A program made the translations under genes and the position numbers. From the NCBI GenBank assembly GCA_944321725.1, contig CALUMI010000006.1, positions 1-64,000 on the forward strand: a stretch of DNA of 64,000 bases. The letters run 5' to 3'. Shown in pieces: positions 27,849 through 37,750 of this stretch. The notes below the pieces were generated by a model. It worked only from the letters and a program-made list of their open reading frames with translations. It did no database searches and had not been told where the DNA came from. The stretch's first letter is position 1. Each line of letters begins with the position of its first letter. The DNA comes from an uncultured Muribaculaceae bacterium (GTDB taxonomy: Bacteria > Bacteroidota > Bacteroidia > Bacteroidales > Muribaculaceae).

Positions 27849-27868
27849 TTTTTTGATATTGTGACCGT

Positions 27869-27902
27869 GAGGGTATGCCGGGAGAAGGCATATCCTCTTT
27901 TT
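27869..27902 (+). terminator. Terminator after the DUF4878 gene
   Basis: An 11-bp stem GAGGGTATGCC / GGCATATCCTC (one G-T pair), a 7-base loop and five T. Confidence 0.85.
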
Positions 27903-27925
27903 GTTAAAATTCAATATGTTTGCTT

Positions 27926-30613
27926 ATGAAAAAACTATTTATTGCGATTATGGCTTTTGCCTGTTGCCTTTCTTTTGACAGCGACGCGCAGTTTCTTAAG
28001 AAATTGAGCAAAGGATTGGAGAAAGTGAGCAAGGAGGCGGAGAAGGTGCAGAAGTTGCTGAATCCTGATTCTCAACAGCAGGATAAGAGAGAAACAGACG
28101 GCAAACAGCCGGTCTCCACTCAGGCAAACGGTGCAGAACCAGCGCAGATACAGAATGTGGTGTGGGGTGGTACCTCGTTCAGCATACCGCGCATCACGCC
28201 TGACACGCGCTATCTCCGCTTGCCGGATTATGCGCAGGTATCGGATGTGCATGATGGTGTGTTCTCCGTGTATAATGAAGGCAATGGGAAGTATGCTTTC
28301 TTCCTGAAAAACGGCGACATGCTTTTCGACTATATATGGTCGGGGCTTGGACGCTACCAAGATCCGCGCTTCGACCGCGGAGCCTGCCTCGTGAAAGGCG
28401 AGAAGCAAGTGGGAAGCAATAGTTGGGACAAGAAATATCCGTTGACCATTATCTACAAAGACGGACGGGTGAAGGAATTGTCGTTGAAATATACGCAGGG
28501 CTCCAACTTTGTTGACGGTCTTGCTTTGGTGTTGAAAGACACCGGCGATTTCAAGACCGGTTCTGTGTGGGTGTATATCAACACGGCCGGCGAGGAGGTG
28601 TATCCGCACCTTGTGAAAAAACAGGGCAGCTATACTTCCAGTATGGCGTCTGGTGCCGGGAACGTCGCTCCTTTGTCCGACGGATTGCGCGCCCACTACG
28701 ATATGGGTGTAGGCAAATGGGGGTATATCGACGCAAAGGGTAAGGTGGTGATTACGCCGCAGTTCGAGGAAGCGCGGATATTCAGCGACGGTCTTGCTCT
28801 TGTTAAGACAAAGAGAGGTTATGACTGGTCTGTCATCGACAAGACAGGAAAAATAGTCCTTGACGGTATTTTTACAGGCTATGGCAAGGTGAGCGATTAC
28901 CGTGACGGATATTTTTGTTGGAGAGACAGTAAGATGGGTGTCGACAAGTTTTATGACAGGAACGGCAATCTGGCGGCGGAATATGCGAGCGCAACTCCGT
29001 TTACCGACGGATATGCATTTGTATATAAAGAGAAATATTCGGCGGATAAGTATGTGACGGTCATAGACACTTCTTTCAAGGAAGTTGGCACTGTGGAGAA
29101 ATTCGGCATTGACCGTAATGATATAACTCCTGACGGTATTGTGTTCGGTGGTGCCGGTGTGGCGTCTGTTAGCGGTAACGGACAGTTTGTTATCACTCCT
29201 GACGGCAAGATTCTTATACGCACATGGAATTCGAGAGACAATCGTCCGGGAGGCGGGTCGATAGGGACATTCACTGAAGATTATATTGCCAAAGCCCGGA
29301 TTGGAATGTCTGATGAGCGTGGAATGGATACAAAGTGGTTTGAAGGTTTCATCGACGCTTCCGCGCAGTTCACGATAGTGTTTAATGCCGAGGCAGAGAC
29401 AATTCCCGACCCCGGATACGAGTTGGTGTATTTTCCGGTGCTGACGCCTGTGCCAGTTCCTGTGCCGGGTCCGGGACCAGAACCGGGTGATCCTGTTCCG
29501 CCTGACACATTAGTTGTCAGCAATCCGGTTCCGGTACCTATCCCTTATCCTATAGTTCTGAAGACTTATGTTACAAAGCCGAAAGGGCCGCGCGTGGTGG
29601 ACGAGCCGGTCTATAATGTATCGGTTGTGGCCGATCCTCCGGAAGGAGGTTCTGTAAGCGGTGGCGGCCAATATAAGTTGGGCGAGGCTGTAAATATTAC
29701 AGCTACGGCCAACGAAAACTGGAAATTGTCGGGAATCGACTGTAATTCGCCGCTTGTTACTCCTGACGGCAATGGCGCGCAATTCACTGTAACCGGGGAG
29801 GATCTTATGTTTACGGCGCATTTCATCAAAAAAGACAGCATAGAGGCTATTGACAAGACAGTGGTTCTGTCGGCTCCTGTAAATGTTATGGACCCTTCTG
29901 ACGCATCGATGAAGATTCCGGCTACGGCCTATTTGGAACTGGATGCCGGAAACGGTATTTCATCGCCATACGGAGAGAACACAAGCGGATTCCTGACTAT
30001 GATAATCAATCCGGAGGAGTACTATGTCGCTCCGATGCTTAGTTCAGCCGGAGAGGGTAGTGTGCAGGCCAAGTTCTTCTTCGTGCCTATGCGTGTTTCC
30101 GGCTTCATTAATGACGGTGGAAAGAGGTATTTGGTAGCGGATGGCGGACAGCTTATGGTTGGAGGTATTAATTTCGAGCTTCCTGATCCGATGATGCACT
30201 TGTATCTGAATTTCTTGATGAGTTTCAACGGCAGCGCGGTGGCTACCGTATCTTCCGGACGTTACCGCATAGAGATGCTCGATATAAATGAAGAAACAGG
30301 GGAATTCACGTTGGGCAAGATGGAGCGTTTTTCTCCTACTTATGGCTGGTTGCTTTCTGATGACGAAAGATTGAAAGTGAAGAAGAAAAGTTCGCCTTTC
30401 TCTTTGTTCAGTATGCGTAATACGGAATCGCTGCTGCCGTCGTGGCTGTTCAGCGGATGCGCCATGAAAGTGTCGCAGAAGCGCGACGATGTGCGTTGGT
30501 CGCCGCCTGAAAGCTGGTTTGAGAGCCTCAGCCTGTTTGACAGCATTGTGAAGAATCTTGGTGACTTTATGTATAACCTCACGACTGATGCCGAACAATT
30601 CTGGAGCGAATAA
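27926..30613 (+). CDS. Secreted WG-repeat protein with an InlB B-repeat-like domain
   Basis: An 895-residue exported protein. The signal peptide (about 1-21, ends DSDA) starts at the ATG at 27926; a TTG two codons earlier is less likely. Residues about 25-50 are a short charged helix. WG-type repeats span about 90-430 (for example VGKWGYIDAKGKVVITPQFE and DWSVIDKTGKIVLDG). A proline-rich linker lies near 505-540 (PVPVPVPGPGPEPGDPVPP). A beta module near 560-640 (VVADPPEGGSVSGGGQYKLG ... FTAHF) resembles the divergent InlB B-repeat domain. A C-terminal region of about 250 residues is unassigned. Probably surface or periplasmic; role unknown. Confidence 0.8.
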   Translation: MKKLFIAIMAFACCLSFDSDAQFLKKLSKGLEKVSKEAEKVQKLLNPDSQQQDKRETDGKQPVSTQANGAEPAQIQNVVWGGTSFSIPRITPDTRYLRLPDYAQVSDVHDGVFSVYNEGNGKYAFFLKNGDMLFDYIWSGLGRYQDPRFDRGACLVKGEKQVGSNSWDKKYPLTIIYKDGRVKELSLKYTQGSNFVDGLALVLKDTGDFKTGSVWVYINTAGEEVYPHLVKKQGSYTSSMASGAGNVAPLSDGLRAHYDMGVGKWGYIDAKGKVVITPQFEEARIFSDGLALVKTKRGYDWSVIDKTGKIVLDGIFTGYGKVSDYRDGYFCWRDSKMGVDKFYDRNGNLAAEYASATPFTDGYAFVYKEKYSADKYVTVIDTSFKEVGTVEKFGIDRNDITPDGIVFGGAGVASVSGNGQFVITPDGKILIRTWNSRDNRPGGGSIGTFTEDYIAKARIGMSDERGMDTKWFEGFIDASAQFTIVFNAEAETIPDPGYELVYFPVLTPVPVPVPGPGPEPGDPVPPDTLVVSNPVPVPIPYPIVLKTYVTKPKGPRVVDEPVYNVSVVADPPEGGSVSGGGQYKLGEAVNITATANENWKLSGIDCNSPLVTPDGNGAQFTVTGEDLMFTAHFIKKDSIEAIDKTVVLSAPVNVMDPSDASMKIPATAYLELDAGNGISSPYGENTSGFLTMIINPEEYYVAPMLSSAGEGSVQAKFFFVPMRVSGFINDGGKRYLVADGGQLMVGGINFELPDPMMHLYLNFLMSFNGSAVATVSSGRYRIEMLDINEETGEFTLGKMERFSPTYGWLLSDDERLKVKKKSSPFSLFSMRNTESLLPSWLFSGCAMKVSQKRDDVRWSPPESWFESLSLFDSIVKNLGDFMYNLTTDAEQFWSE

Positions 30614-30643
30614 CAGATAGACTGACTGAAATTTTGGTTAAGA

Positions 30644-30679
30644 AACAGGTGGAAGCATAAAAGCCGTCCGCCTGTTTTT
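30644..30679 (+). terminator. Terminator after the WG-repeat gene
   Basis: A 10-bp stem AACAGGTGGA / TCCGCCTGTT with one T-G pair, a 13-base loop and a short T-run. Confidence 0.75.
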
Positions 30680-30822
30680 GTGCATATCATTCTGACACTT
30701 ATAAGAAGTTGGAGAATGAAGAAACGAAATATTGGCACTATGGGCCGGTTGCCCTTTATGAGGATTTTGAGGGAAATAATGGCGTTCTGTAAAAAAGGTA
30801 AGTAATACTGTTAAACAGGTAG

Positions 30823-30852
30823 TTTGTTAAAATAAAAGGCGTATTAATTTTG
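30823..30852 (+). promoter_or_regulatory. Promoter of the TonB-dependent receptor
   Basis: TTTG (30823-30826), 18 bases, then TAATTTTG (30845-30852), an exact -7 match. The ATG is at 30874, giving a leader of about 15 bases. Confidence 0.6.
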
Positions 30853-30873
30853 CAATGTGAAAATTGCGAATTT

Positions 30874-32772
30874 ATGATACGAAGATTTTTTATTGCTTGT
30901 TGTGTGATATTGCCGTTTGCCGTTTCAATTTCGGCGGAAGAAACAGACGCTGTAGCTGTAAATCGCTCGTTGGAGGAACTTGTGGTTACCGGTACGAGAA
31001 ACGAGACGGACGTGCGCCATCTGTCGCAGACTGTTTCGGTGATTGACCGGAAAGAGATAGAGCAGGGGCTTCAGCCGTCGCTTTTGCCGGTGCTTACAGA
31101 GCAAGTGCCGGGGTTGTTTGTCACTTCGCGGGGTGTGATGGGCTATGGGGTGTCGGACGGAGCAGCCGGGGGAATTTCTTTGCGGGGATTGAGCGGCGGT
31201 TCGGCGCAATTGATGGTGCTGATTGACGGACATCCCCAGTATGCCGGTATTTTCGGGCATCCGATTTCCGACTCTTACCAGTCGTTGTTGGCCGACAGGG
31301 TGGAGGTGCTCCGTGGCCCGGCTTCCGTGCTTTACGGCTCGAATGCCATGGGAGGTGTGATTAACATAGTCACGCGGAAGATGCGTGAGGATGGAGTGAA
31401 GACGGATTTGCGTGCCGGTTATGGCTCTTACAACACTTTGGAAACGGAGTTGACAAACCGTGTGCGGAAAGGCCGTTTCTCGTCGGTGGTGAGCGGTTCT
31501 TATAACCGGACAGACGGACACCGCGACAATATGCAGTTCGAGCAGTATGGCGGTTATGCCAAGCTCGGGTACGACTTGACGGCGAATTGGAACACTTATG
31601 CGGATGTCAACGTGACGCATTTCAATGCCTCTTATCCCGGCCCGGTTTCCGCACCCTTGCTGGAAGGCGACCAGCGAATCACTCGTGGTGTGGCGTCGTT
31701 TGCATTGGAGAACAGGTATGAGCGTACATCCGGCGGTTTGAGTTTCTTTTATAACTGGGGTAAGCATTGGATTAACGACGGCTATACGCCGGGAGCCGGA
31801 GAGTCGCCTCAGGACGGGCGGTTCAATTCGTTTGACGATATGATGGGGGTGTCGTTCTACCAAAGCGCACAATTTTTCTCCGGAAATCGTATTACATTCG
31901 GTTTCGACTGGTTCCGCTATGGCGGAGAGGCTTGGACTGAATATATAAAGGGGGAGAATGCCGGAACCCGTTCTGACTTGGTGGACAAGCGCGAGAATGA
32001 AGTGGCGGGATATGTGGATTTAAGGCAGGATATTGGCTCTTGGCTGACGCTGAATGCCGGTTTGCGTGTCGACCACCATTCCCGTGTCGGCACGGAGTGG
32101 GTGCCACAGTTTGGTGCGGCGTTACATTTGCCGGAGAATGTCGAGCTGAAGGCGTCGGCTACGAAAGGTTTTCGTTATCCGATATTGCGCGAGATGTATA
32201 TGTTTCCTCCGCAAAATCCGGATTTGCAGCCTGAGAGCATGTGGAACTATGAGTTGGCTTTCTCTCACCGGTTGCTTGACAACCGTTTGCGTTACGGGCT
32301 AAATTTGTTTTATATAGATGGCAAAAACCTTATAATGACTTTGCCCAACCCGAATGGCAGCGGGATGCTTAATCAAAATTCCGGCAAAATAGATAATGCC
32401 GGCGTTGAGACTCTTGTGGCATACAGGATAGACCACCGGTGGTCGGTTGATGCCAATTACAGCTATTTGCACATGAAAAATCCGGTAGTGGCCGCTCCGG
32501 AGCATAAATTTTACGCGGGGGCTAACTTCTCGAAAGGCCGTTGGGATGTCGCTTCCGGAGTGCAATATATTGCGGGATTATACACAGCTGTTGGCGATAA
32601 TCCGGTGACAGAGAATTTCGTGCTATGGAATGTGAGGGGCTCTTTTCGGGTGGCTGAATGGCTGTTGATATGGCTTAGGGGAGAGAATCTGCTTGCGCAG
32701 CGTTACGAAATCAACGCCAGCTATCCGATGCCTAAGGCCACGTTTACAGGTGGTGTGAGTTTCAGTTTGTAA
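30874..32772 (+). CDS. TonB-dependent receptor (BtuB/siderophore type)
   Basis: A 632-residue outer-membrane receptor. Signal peptide about 1-21 (VILPFAVSISA). TonB-box region LEELVVTGTRNETDVRHLSQ, plug domain to about 160 (SLRGLSGGSAQLMVLIDGHP, RVEVLRGPASVLYGSNAMGG with VINIVTRKM), then a 22-strand-type barrel ending FTGGVSFSL. It lacks the N-terminal carboxypeptidase-like extension of SusC proteins and has no SusD beside it. It belongs to the smaller receptors for vitamin B12, haem or metal chelates, and the ligand is not evident. The start at 30874 was chosen over an in-frame start at 30850, which lies inside the promoter. Monocistronic. Confidence 0.92.
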   Translation: MIRRFFIACCVILPFAVSISAEETDAVAVNRSLEELVVTGTRNETDVRHLSQTVSVIDRKEIEQGLQPSLLPVLTEQVPGLFVTSRGVMGYGVSDGAAGGISLRGLSGGSAQLMVLIDGHPQYAGIFGHPISDSYQSLLADRVEVLRGPASVLYGSNAMGGVINIVTRKMREDGVKTDLRAGYGSYNTLETELTNRVRKGRFSSVVSGSYNRTDGHRDNMQFEQYGGYAKLGYDLTANWNTYADVNVTHFNASYPGPVSAPLLEGDQRITRGVASFALENRYERTSGGLSFFYNWGKHWINDGYTPGAGESPQDGRFNSFDDMMGVSFYQSAQFFSGNRITFGFDWFRYGGEAWTEYIKGENAGTRSDLVDKRENEVAGYVDLRQDIGSWLTLNAGLRVDHHSRVGTEWVPQFGAALHLPENVELKASATKGFRYPILREMYMFPPQNPDLQPESMWNYELAFSHRLLDNRLRYGLNLFYIDGKNLIMTLPNPNGSGMLNQNSGKIDNAGVETLVAYRIDHRWSVDANYSYLHMKNPVVAAPEHKFYAGANFSKGRWDVASGVQYIAGLYTAVGDNPVTENFVLWNVRGSFRVAEWLLIWLRGENLLAQRYEINASYPMPKATFTGGVSFSL

Positions 32773-32794
32773 TGCTTTAAAGTGTGATACTGAT

Positions 32795-32824
32795 AAGGCG
32801 CATCACCGTTAAGCGATGCGCCTT
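32795..32824. terminator. Bidirectional hairpin between the TonB receptor and GH3
   Basis: A perfect 10-bp stem AAGGCGCATC / GATGCGCCTT with a 10-base loop, between two convergent genes. It lacks a long T-run on either side. Confidence 0.65.
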
Positions 32825-32849
32825 GTCAATATACGTGAAAAGAGATTTA

Positions 32850-35084
32850 TTATTCTGTAAGTTTGAATTTTGCTGAGGATTTGATGTCGGCAGCCGATGC
32901 CGCTATAACAGCCTCGAAATCTCCCGGCTCGGCTATCCATTCATGTTGTTTGTCGTCGAAATAGCTTAGGGCGGTTTTGTCGATTGTGAATTTTACTGTT
33001 TTTGTTTCTCCGGGTTGCAAACTGACTTTTTGGAATCCTTTTAATTCTTTGTCAGGGCGGGGAAGAGAGGATTTTTTATCCCTTACATACAGTTGCACTG
33101 TCTCGGCTCCTGTACGGTCGCCTGTATTGGTTATTGGCACAGAAACTGTAATGGTTTCGTCGGCTGTCATTTCGTTTTTGTCGATTGAGATTTTGCCGTA
33201 TTCGAATGTCGTGTAGCTCAGTCCGTGTCCGAATGGGAAGAGTGTTTCCACTTTTTCCTTGTCATACCAACGGTAACCCACGAATATGCTCTCATTGTAT
33301 GTCACATCCCATATATCGCTGCCGTCGCGTTTTATGCCCGGATAGCTGCTTTCGCCGAATTTATGCGCAGGCACATCGTTTAAAGTTTTCGGGAATGTGA
33401 ACGGCAGTTTTCCGGAAGGATTTGCATCTCCGACAAGAACAGACGCGATTGAGTTGCCGGCCTCGCTTCCGAGAAACCAAACTTGAAGAATGGCCGGAAC
33501 ATCGTCGGCCCATGGCATTGCCACTGCGTTTCCTGAAACGTTGACATAGACCATGTTTTTGTTTACAGCCGCCAAAGCCTCTATTACGCGGTTTTGATTG
33601 TAGGGCAATTCCAAACCTTTGCGGTCGGAATCTTCGCAGTCTTGTCCGCTGCTTTTGTTTAGTCCTCCCACAAAAATCACATAATCGGCATTCTCTGCTT
33701 TTTCTACGGCCTCAGCTATCAGCTCTTCTGCAGAACGCGAGTCTGAAAGGTCCTGACCTGTTACCACTCCGTTGTATTCACCCGTGACATCGCCCACATA
33801 ACCGCGCGCGTAGTCGACATCGGCAATGCCTTTCAGCCGGTTTTTCAATCCGTCTAAAGGTGAGATTTCTCTTTGCGCTTTCAGTGACGAGCTTCCGCCT
33901 CCTACTGTCATCATCTTTATGGCGTTTTCTCCTACAACGAGTATTTTTTTGTTGCTGTCGGTTTTAAGCGGAAGCAGGTTATTGTCGTTTTTGAGCAAAA
34001 CAATGCCTTCTTCGCCTATTTTTTTAGCCGCAGCATAATGCTCGTCGCTGTGAAGTGAGCCGAACGGTTTGTTGCGGTTCATTGCCGTAAGGAAAGTCAG
34101 TCGCAACACGTTCCTTACTTTCTCATCGAGTTCCTTTGTCCCTACTTTGCCTTCTTTTATCATGTTTAGATAAGGCATTGCGAGGTAGTACGTGTCATAC
34201 GCGCTTAACGCTCCTGACTTGAGGCCGTCGGTCCATGTGCCGAATTCGAGGTCGAGCCCGTTGTAAATCGATTGCGGAGTGTCGTGCGTGCCTCCCCAGT
34301 CGCTGATTACAGCGCCTTTGAAGCCCCATTCCTTGCGAAGTATATCGTTAAGATATTTGTTGTGGCAGGCATGTTGGTCTTTATAAAGGTCGTATGCTCC
34401 CATTATGGTCCATGTGCCGCCTTCCTGCACTGCCGCTTTGAATGGCGGAAGATATATTTCATACAAAGCCCGGTCGTCGACAATGACGTTGGTGTTGTGG
34501 CGGCGTGTTTCCTGATTGTTCAGCGCATAGTGCTTGACGCAAGTCGCCACTCCGTTGCTTTGTACGCCTTTTATGTAGGGTACAACCATTTTCGAGGCAA
34601 GATAAGGGTCTTCTCCCATGTATTCGAAATTTCTACCATTGAGAGGTGTACGGTAGATGTTTACGCCGGGACCGAGCACAACGTCTTTCTCCCTGAAACG
34701 AGCCTCTTCGCCAAGACTTTTTCCATACAAGTATGCCATCTCGGGATTCCATGTGGCTGCAAGGCAAGTCAAAGCTGGAAACGCCACACATGAGTCGTTG
34801 GTCCATTTAGCTTGATCCCATTCATCCCACATCACTTCCGGGCGGATGCCGTGAGGCCCGTCGGTGGTCCATAATTCCGGGATTCCAAGACGCGGCACTC
34901 CGGGAGAGCTGAATTTAGACTGCGCGTGTATGAGATTGATTTTTTCTTGCAAAGTCATGCGCGACAGCGCATCCTCGACACGTTGCTCCATCGGTTTGCT
35001 CTCATCTTGATAGACAGGTACGGCCGCATTAACTGTCAGACACATAGATAATGCCGCCAATGATAATAACTTGATTTTTCTCAT
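32850..35084 (-). CDS. Glycoside hydrolase family 3 beta-glucosidase
   Basis: A 744-residue exported GH3 enzyme that releases sugars from the non-reducing ends of beta-glucosides or xylosides. Signal peptide 1-20 (LSMCLTVNA). The N-terminal barrel has LWTTDGPHGIRPEV, KHYALNNQE and the nucleophile motif GAVISDWGG with Asp262. The second (alpha/beta sandwich) domain and a C-terminal fibronectin-like domain (YVRDKKSSLPRPDKELKGF, VSLQPGETKTVKFTIDKTAL) complete the usual three-domain form. It stands alone, with no susCD beside it. The substrate (glucose or xylose linkage) cannot be fixed from the sequence. Confidence 0.94.
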   Translation of the reverse strand: MRKIKLLSLAALSMCLTVNAAVPVYQDESKPMEQRVEDALSRMTLQEKINLIHAQSKFSSPGVPRLGIPELWTTDGPHGIRPEVMWDEWDQAKWTNDSCVAFPALTCLAATWNPEMAYLYGKSLGEEARFREKDVVLGPGVNIYRTPLNGRNFEYMGEDPYLASKMVVPYIKGVQSNGVATCVKHYALNNQETRRHNTNVIVDDRALYEIYLPPFKAAVQEGGTWTIMGAYDLYKDQHACHNKYLNDILRKEWGFKGAVISDWGGTHDTPQSIYNGLDLEFGTWTDGLKSGALSAYDTYYLAMPYLNMIKEGKVGTKELDEKVRNVLRLTFLTAMNRNKPFGSLHSDEHYAAAKKIGEEGIVLLKNDNNLLPLKTDSNKKILVVGENAIKMMTVGGGSSSLKAQREISPLDGLKNRLKGIADVDYARGYVGDVTGEYNGVVTGQDLSDSRSAEELIAEAVEKAENADYVIFVGGLNKSSGQDCEDSDRKGLELPYNQNRVIEALAAVNKNMVYVNVSGNAVAMPWADDVPAILQVWFLGSEAGNSIASVLVGDANPSGKLPFTFPKTLNDVPAHKFGESSYPGIKRDGSDIWDVTYNESIFVGYRWYDKEKVETLFPFGHGLSYTTFEYGKISIDKNEMTADETITVSVPITNTGDRTGAETVQLYVRDKKSSLPRPDKELKGFQKVSLQPGETKTVKFTIDKTALSYFDDKQHEWIAEPGDFEAVIAASAADIKSSAKFKLTE

Positions 35085-35170
35085 AGTTACGTAGTTTTTA
35101 TTTAGATTGTTTTAATTTAACATCAGTTGCCGTTGAAAAACAGTTGGCCGAAAAACCCGAACCGTTGCCA

Positions 35171-35178
35171 CAAATTTA
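35171..35178 (-). promoter_or_regulatory. -7 box TAAATTTG before the GH3 gene
   Basis: An exact TAnnTTTG match read on the minus strand, 86 bases before the GH3 start. The -33 region is weak. Confidence 0.5.
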
Positions 35179-35283
35179 ATCGTTTTATTCTGGATACGAA
35201 AATAAGTGTTGTTTTATGGGGCGGACAGCTAATCATTTTTTACAATTATGGGCATGATTGTTTTTTGTTATACCAACTTTCAT

Positions 35284-35291
35284 TATCTTTG
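35284..35291 (+). promoter_or_regulatory. -7 box TATCTTTG before pnp
   Basis: An exact match 28 bases before the ATG. The upstream T-run (35261-35266) could serve as a weak -33 element at about 19 bases. Confidence 0.55.
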
Positions 35292-35319
35292 TGCGAATTT
35301 TAGAAGTTAAAGAATATAT

Positions 35320-37605
35320 ATGAATCCTATCAAGAAGACCATCACGCTTGCCGATGGACGCGAAATTACATTGGAAACAGGAAAATTGGCAAAGCAAGCA
35401 GATGGCGCAGTCGAGCTACGTATGGGAAATACTATGCTGCTCGCTACAGTTGTGTCGGCTAAAGAAGCCGGAGAAGGCGTGGATTTTATGCCTTTGCAAG
35501 TTGAATACAAAGAAAAATTCTCTGCTGCCGGACGTTTCCCCGGCGGTTTCTTGAAAAGAGAAGGAAGAGCTTCCGACTATGAGATTCTTACGGCGCGTCT
35601 TGTCGACCGTGTGCTCCGTCCTTTGTTCCCCGACAATTATCATGCCGATACGTTTGTCAACATTATCATGTTCTCGTCGGATGGAGTTGACATGCCCGAC
35701 GCTCTTGCCGGACTTGCCGCATCGGCTGCCATAGCGGTTTCCGATGTGCCTTTCCATGGTCCTATCTCTGAGGTGCGTGTGGCTCGTGTTGACGGTGAAT
35801 TTGTGATTAACCCCACGTTCGAGCAGGTTGAGAGAGCCGATATAGAATTGATTGTTGGAGCTACTTACGACAATATAATGATGGTGGAGGGCGAGATGAA
35901 CGAGGTTTCGGAAGCTGAGCTTCTCGATGCCCTTAAAGCCGCTCATGAGGCCATCAAGGCGCAGTGTCTTGCCCAAGAGGAATTGGCAAAGGAAGTTGGC
36001 GTGGTGAAACGCGAATATTGCCATGAGGTAAACGATGAGGATTTGCGCAAGGATGTACATGACAAGTGCTACGATAAGGCATACGCGATAGCAAAAGCCG
36101 GCTGTGCCGATAAGCATTGGCGCAACGAGCAGTTCCAAAAGATAGAGGAGGAATATTTGGAAACCATTCCGGAAGAAGAGCGGGAGGAAAAGGCTCCTTT
36201 GGTGGCGCGTTATTATCATGATGTTGAGAAAGAGGCTGTCCGCCGTTGCATACTCGATGAGGGAGTGCGTTTGGATGGACGAAAGACGAATGAGATACGT
36301 CCGATATGGTGCGAGGTGGACTATTTGCCGGGTCCCCACGGATCTGCGGTGTTCACACGTGGCGAAACACAAGCTCTTGCCACTGCCACTCTCGGTACAA
36401 AACTCGATGAGAAAATTCTTGATGATGTTCTTAATCAGGGCAAAGAGCGTTTTCTTCTTCACTATAATTTCCCTCCGTTCTCCACAGGCGAGGCTAAGCC
36501 GCAACGTGGCGTAGGCCGTCGTGAGATAGGACACGGAAATCTTGCGCATCGCGCGTTGAAACGTATGTTCCCCGACGATTTCCCTTATACTTGCCGTATT
36601 GTTTCTGATATTTTGGAGTCTAACGGCTCGTCGTCGATGGCAACAGTATGTGCCGGCACACTTGCGTTGCTTGATGCGGGTGTGAAAATGAAAAAGCCTG
36701 TTTCTGGTATAGCAATGGGATTGATAACCGATTACGACAGTCCTAAATACGCTGTTCTTTCTGATATACTTGGCGATGAGGATCATCTTGGCGACATGGA
36801 CTTTAAGGTGACGGGTACTGTTGACGGTATTACAGCCACGCAAATGGATATCAAGTGCGACGGACTTTCATACGAAATTCTTGAGAAGGCGTTGAATCAG
36901 GCGCGTGAAGGCCGCTTGCACATTCTCAATATAATCAATCAGACAATTCCGGCTCCTCGTGAAGATTATAAACCGCATGTGCCGAGAATTGAGACCATGA
37001 TTATCCCGAAAGAATTTATCGGTGCTGTAATCGGGCCGCAAGGCAAGGTAATACAAGGCATACAGGAAGAAACAGGCACGATAATCACGATTGAGGAAGA
37101 AGGCGAAACAGGAGTTGTTGAGGTTGCTGCTCCTAACAAAGATTCGATACAGGCCGCAATAGCAAAAATCAAGGCTATTACCGCGCAGCCTGAAGAAGGC
37201 GAGATTTATACCGGTAAAGTGGTTAGCATACTTGATTTCGGCGCGTTCGTTGAGTTCATGCCGGGTCGTGACGGCTTGCTCCACATTTCCGAGATAAGTT
37301 GGGACCGCATGGAAAACATGGAGCAAACAGGGCTTAAAGAAGGAGATGAAGTGACCGTGAAACTTATTGAGATTGATAAGAAGACCGGCAAGTTCCGCCT
37401 CTCGATGCGCGCTTTGCAGCCTAAGCCGGACGGTTATATAGAGCGTGAACGCGCTCCGCGTCCTCCGCGCCGTGACAATGACCGTGGCCCGCGTCGCGAT
37501 GATCGTGGTTCTCGCCGCGACAACCGCAACTTCCGTGACGACCGCGGTCCGCGCCGTGACGGACGCGACAATCGCAACCGCCGTGATGACCGTGACGAAG
37601 AATAA
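35320..37605 (+). CDS. pnp: Polyribonucleotide nucleotidyltransferase (PNPase)
   Basis: A 761-residue 3'-to-5' phosphorolytic exoribonuclease of RNA turnover. It has two RNase PH domains (the first with [26 protein letters not shown]; the second with [20 protein letters not shown] and [19 protein letters not shown]), then a KH domain (around [20 protein letters not shown]) and an S1 domain ([20 protein letters not shown]). Residues from about 712 form a tail of repeated RRD, RGP and DRG units, an arginine/aspartate-rich low-complexity extension that could bind RNA. Its own promoter and a strong terminator make it a single-gene unit. Confidence 0.96.
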   Translation: MNPIKKTITLADGREITLETGKLAKQADGAVELRMGNTMLLATVVSAKEAGEGVDFMPLQVEYKEKFSAAGRFPGGFLKREGRASDYEILTARLVDRVLRPLFPDNYHADTFVNIIMFSSDGVDMPDALAGLAASAAIAVSDVPFHGPISEVRVARVDGEFVINPTFEQVERADIELIVGATYDNIMMVEGEMNEVSEAELLDALKAAHEAIKAQCLAQEELAKEVGVVKREYCHEVNDEDLRKDVHDKCYDKAYAIAKAGCADKHWRNEQFQKIEEEYLETIPEEEREEKAPLVARYYHDVEKEAVRRCILDEGVRLDGRKTNEIRPIWCEVDYLPGPHGSAVFTRGETQALATATLGTKLDEKILDDVLNQGKERFLLHYNFPPFSTGEAKPQRGVGRREIGHGNLAHRALKRMFPDDFPYTCRIVSDILESNGSSSMATVCAGTLALLDAGVKMKKPVSGIAMGLITDYDSPKYAVLSDILGDEDHLGDMDFKVTGTVDGITATQMDIKCDGLSYEILEKALNQAREGRLHILNIINQTIPAPREDYKPHVPRIETMIIPKEFIGAVIGPQGKVIQGIQEETGTIITIEEEGETGVVEVAAPNKDSIQAAIAKIKAITAQPEEGEIYTGKVVSILDFGAFVEFMPGRDGLLHISEISWDRMENMEQTGLKEGDEVTVKLIEIDKKTGKFRLSMRALQPKPDGYIERERAPRPPRRDNDRGPRRDDRGSRRDNRNFRDDRGPRRDGRDNRNRRDDRDEE

Positions 37606-37630
37606 TTGATACATAATTTGGTTTGAAAGG

Positions 37631-37674
37631 TGAAGGGCTGACAGCAAACTCGCTGCCAGCCCTTCAATTTTTTT
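37631..37674 (+). terminator. Rho-independent terminator after pnp
   Basis: A 14-bp stem (TGAAGGGCTG + CAGC with one internal A-C mismatch), a 6-base loop, then AATTTTTTT. Confidence 0.92.
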
Positions 37675-37714
37675 GTTGAATAGCGGATTTGTTTTATGTT
37701 GTGAAAAAATCTGT

Positions 37715-37722
37715 TATATTTG
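37715..37722 (+). promoter_or_regulatory. -7 box TATATTTG before the C10 peptidase
   Basis: An exact match 29 bases before the ATG. TTTG at 37688-37691 lies 23 bases upstream, slightly farther than usual. Confidence 0.5.
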
Positions 37723-37750
37723 CAATATTAAATCTTAAAATCTTAGAATC

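Noticed and set aside
30716..30805. A 29-codon plus-strand frame (basic peptide starting MKKRNIGTMG) with a purine-rich site before it
   Set aside because: Too short to judge, lies between a terminator and the TonB-receptor promoter, and matches nothing known to me.
35416..36843. A 475-codon open frame on the minus strand inside pnp
   Set aside because: It is antisense to a clearly conserved gene, has no recognisable domain, and arises from the codon use of pnp on the other strand. Similar long antisense frames inside dcp (2200-3387) and susC (5128-6390, 7360-8487) were rejected for the same reason.
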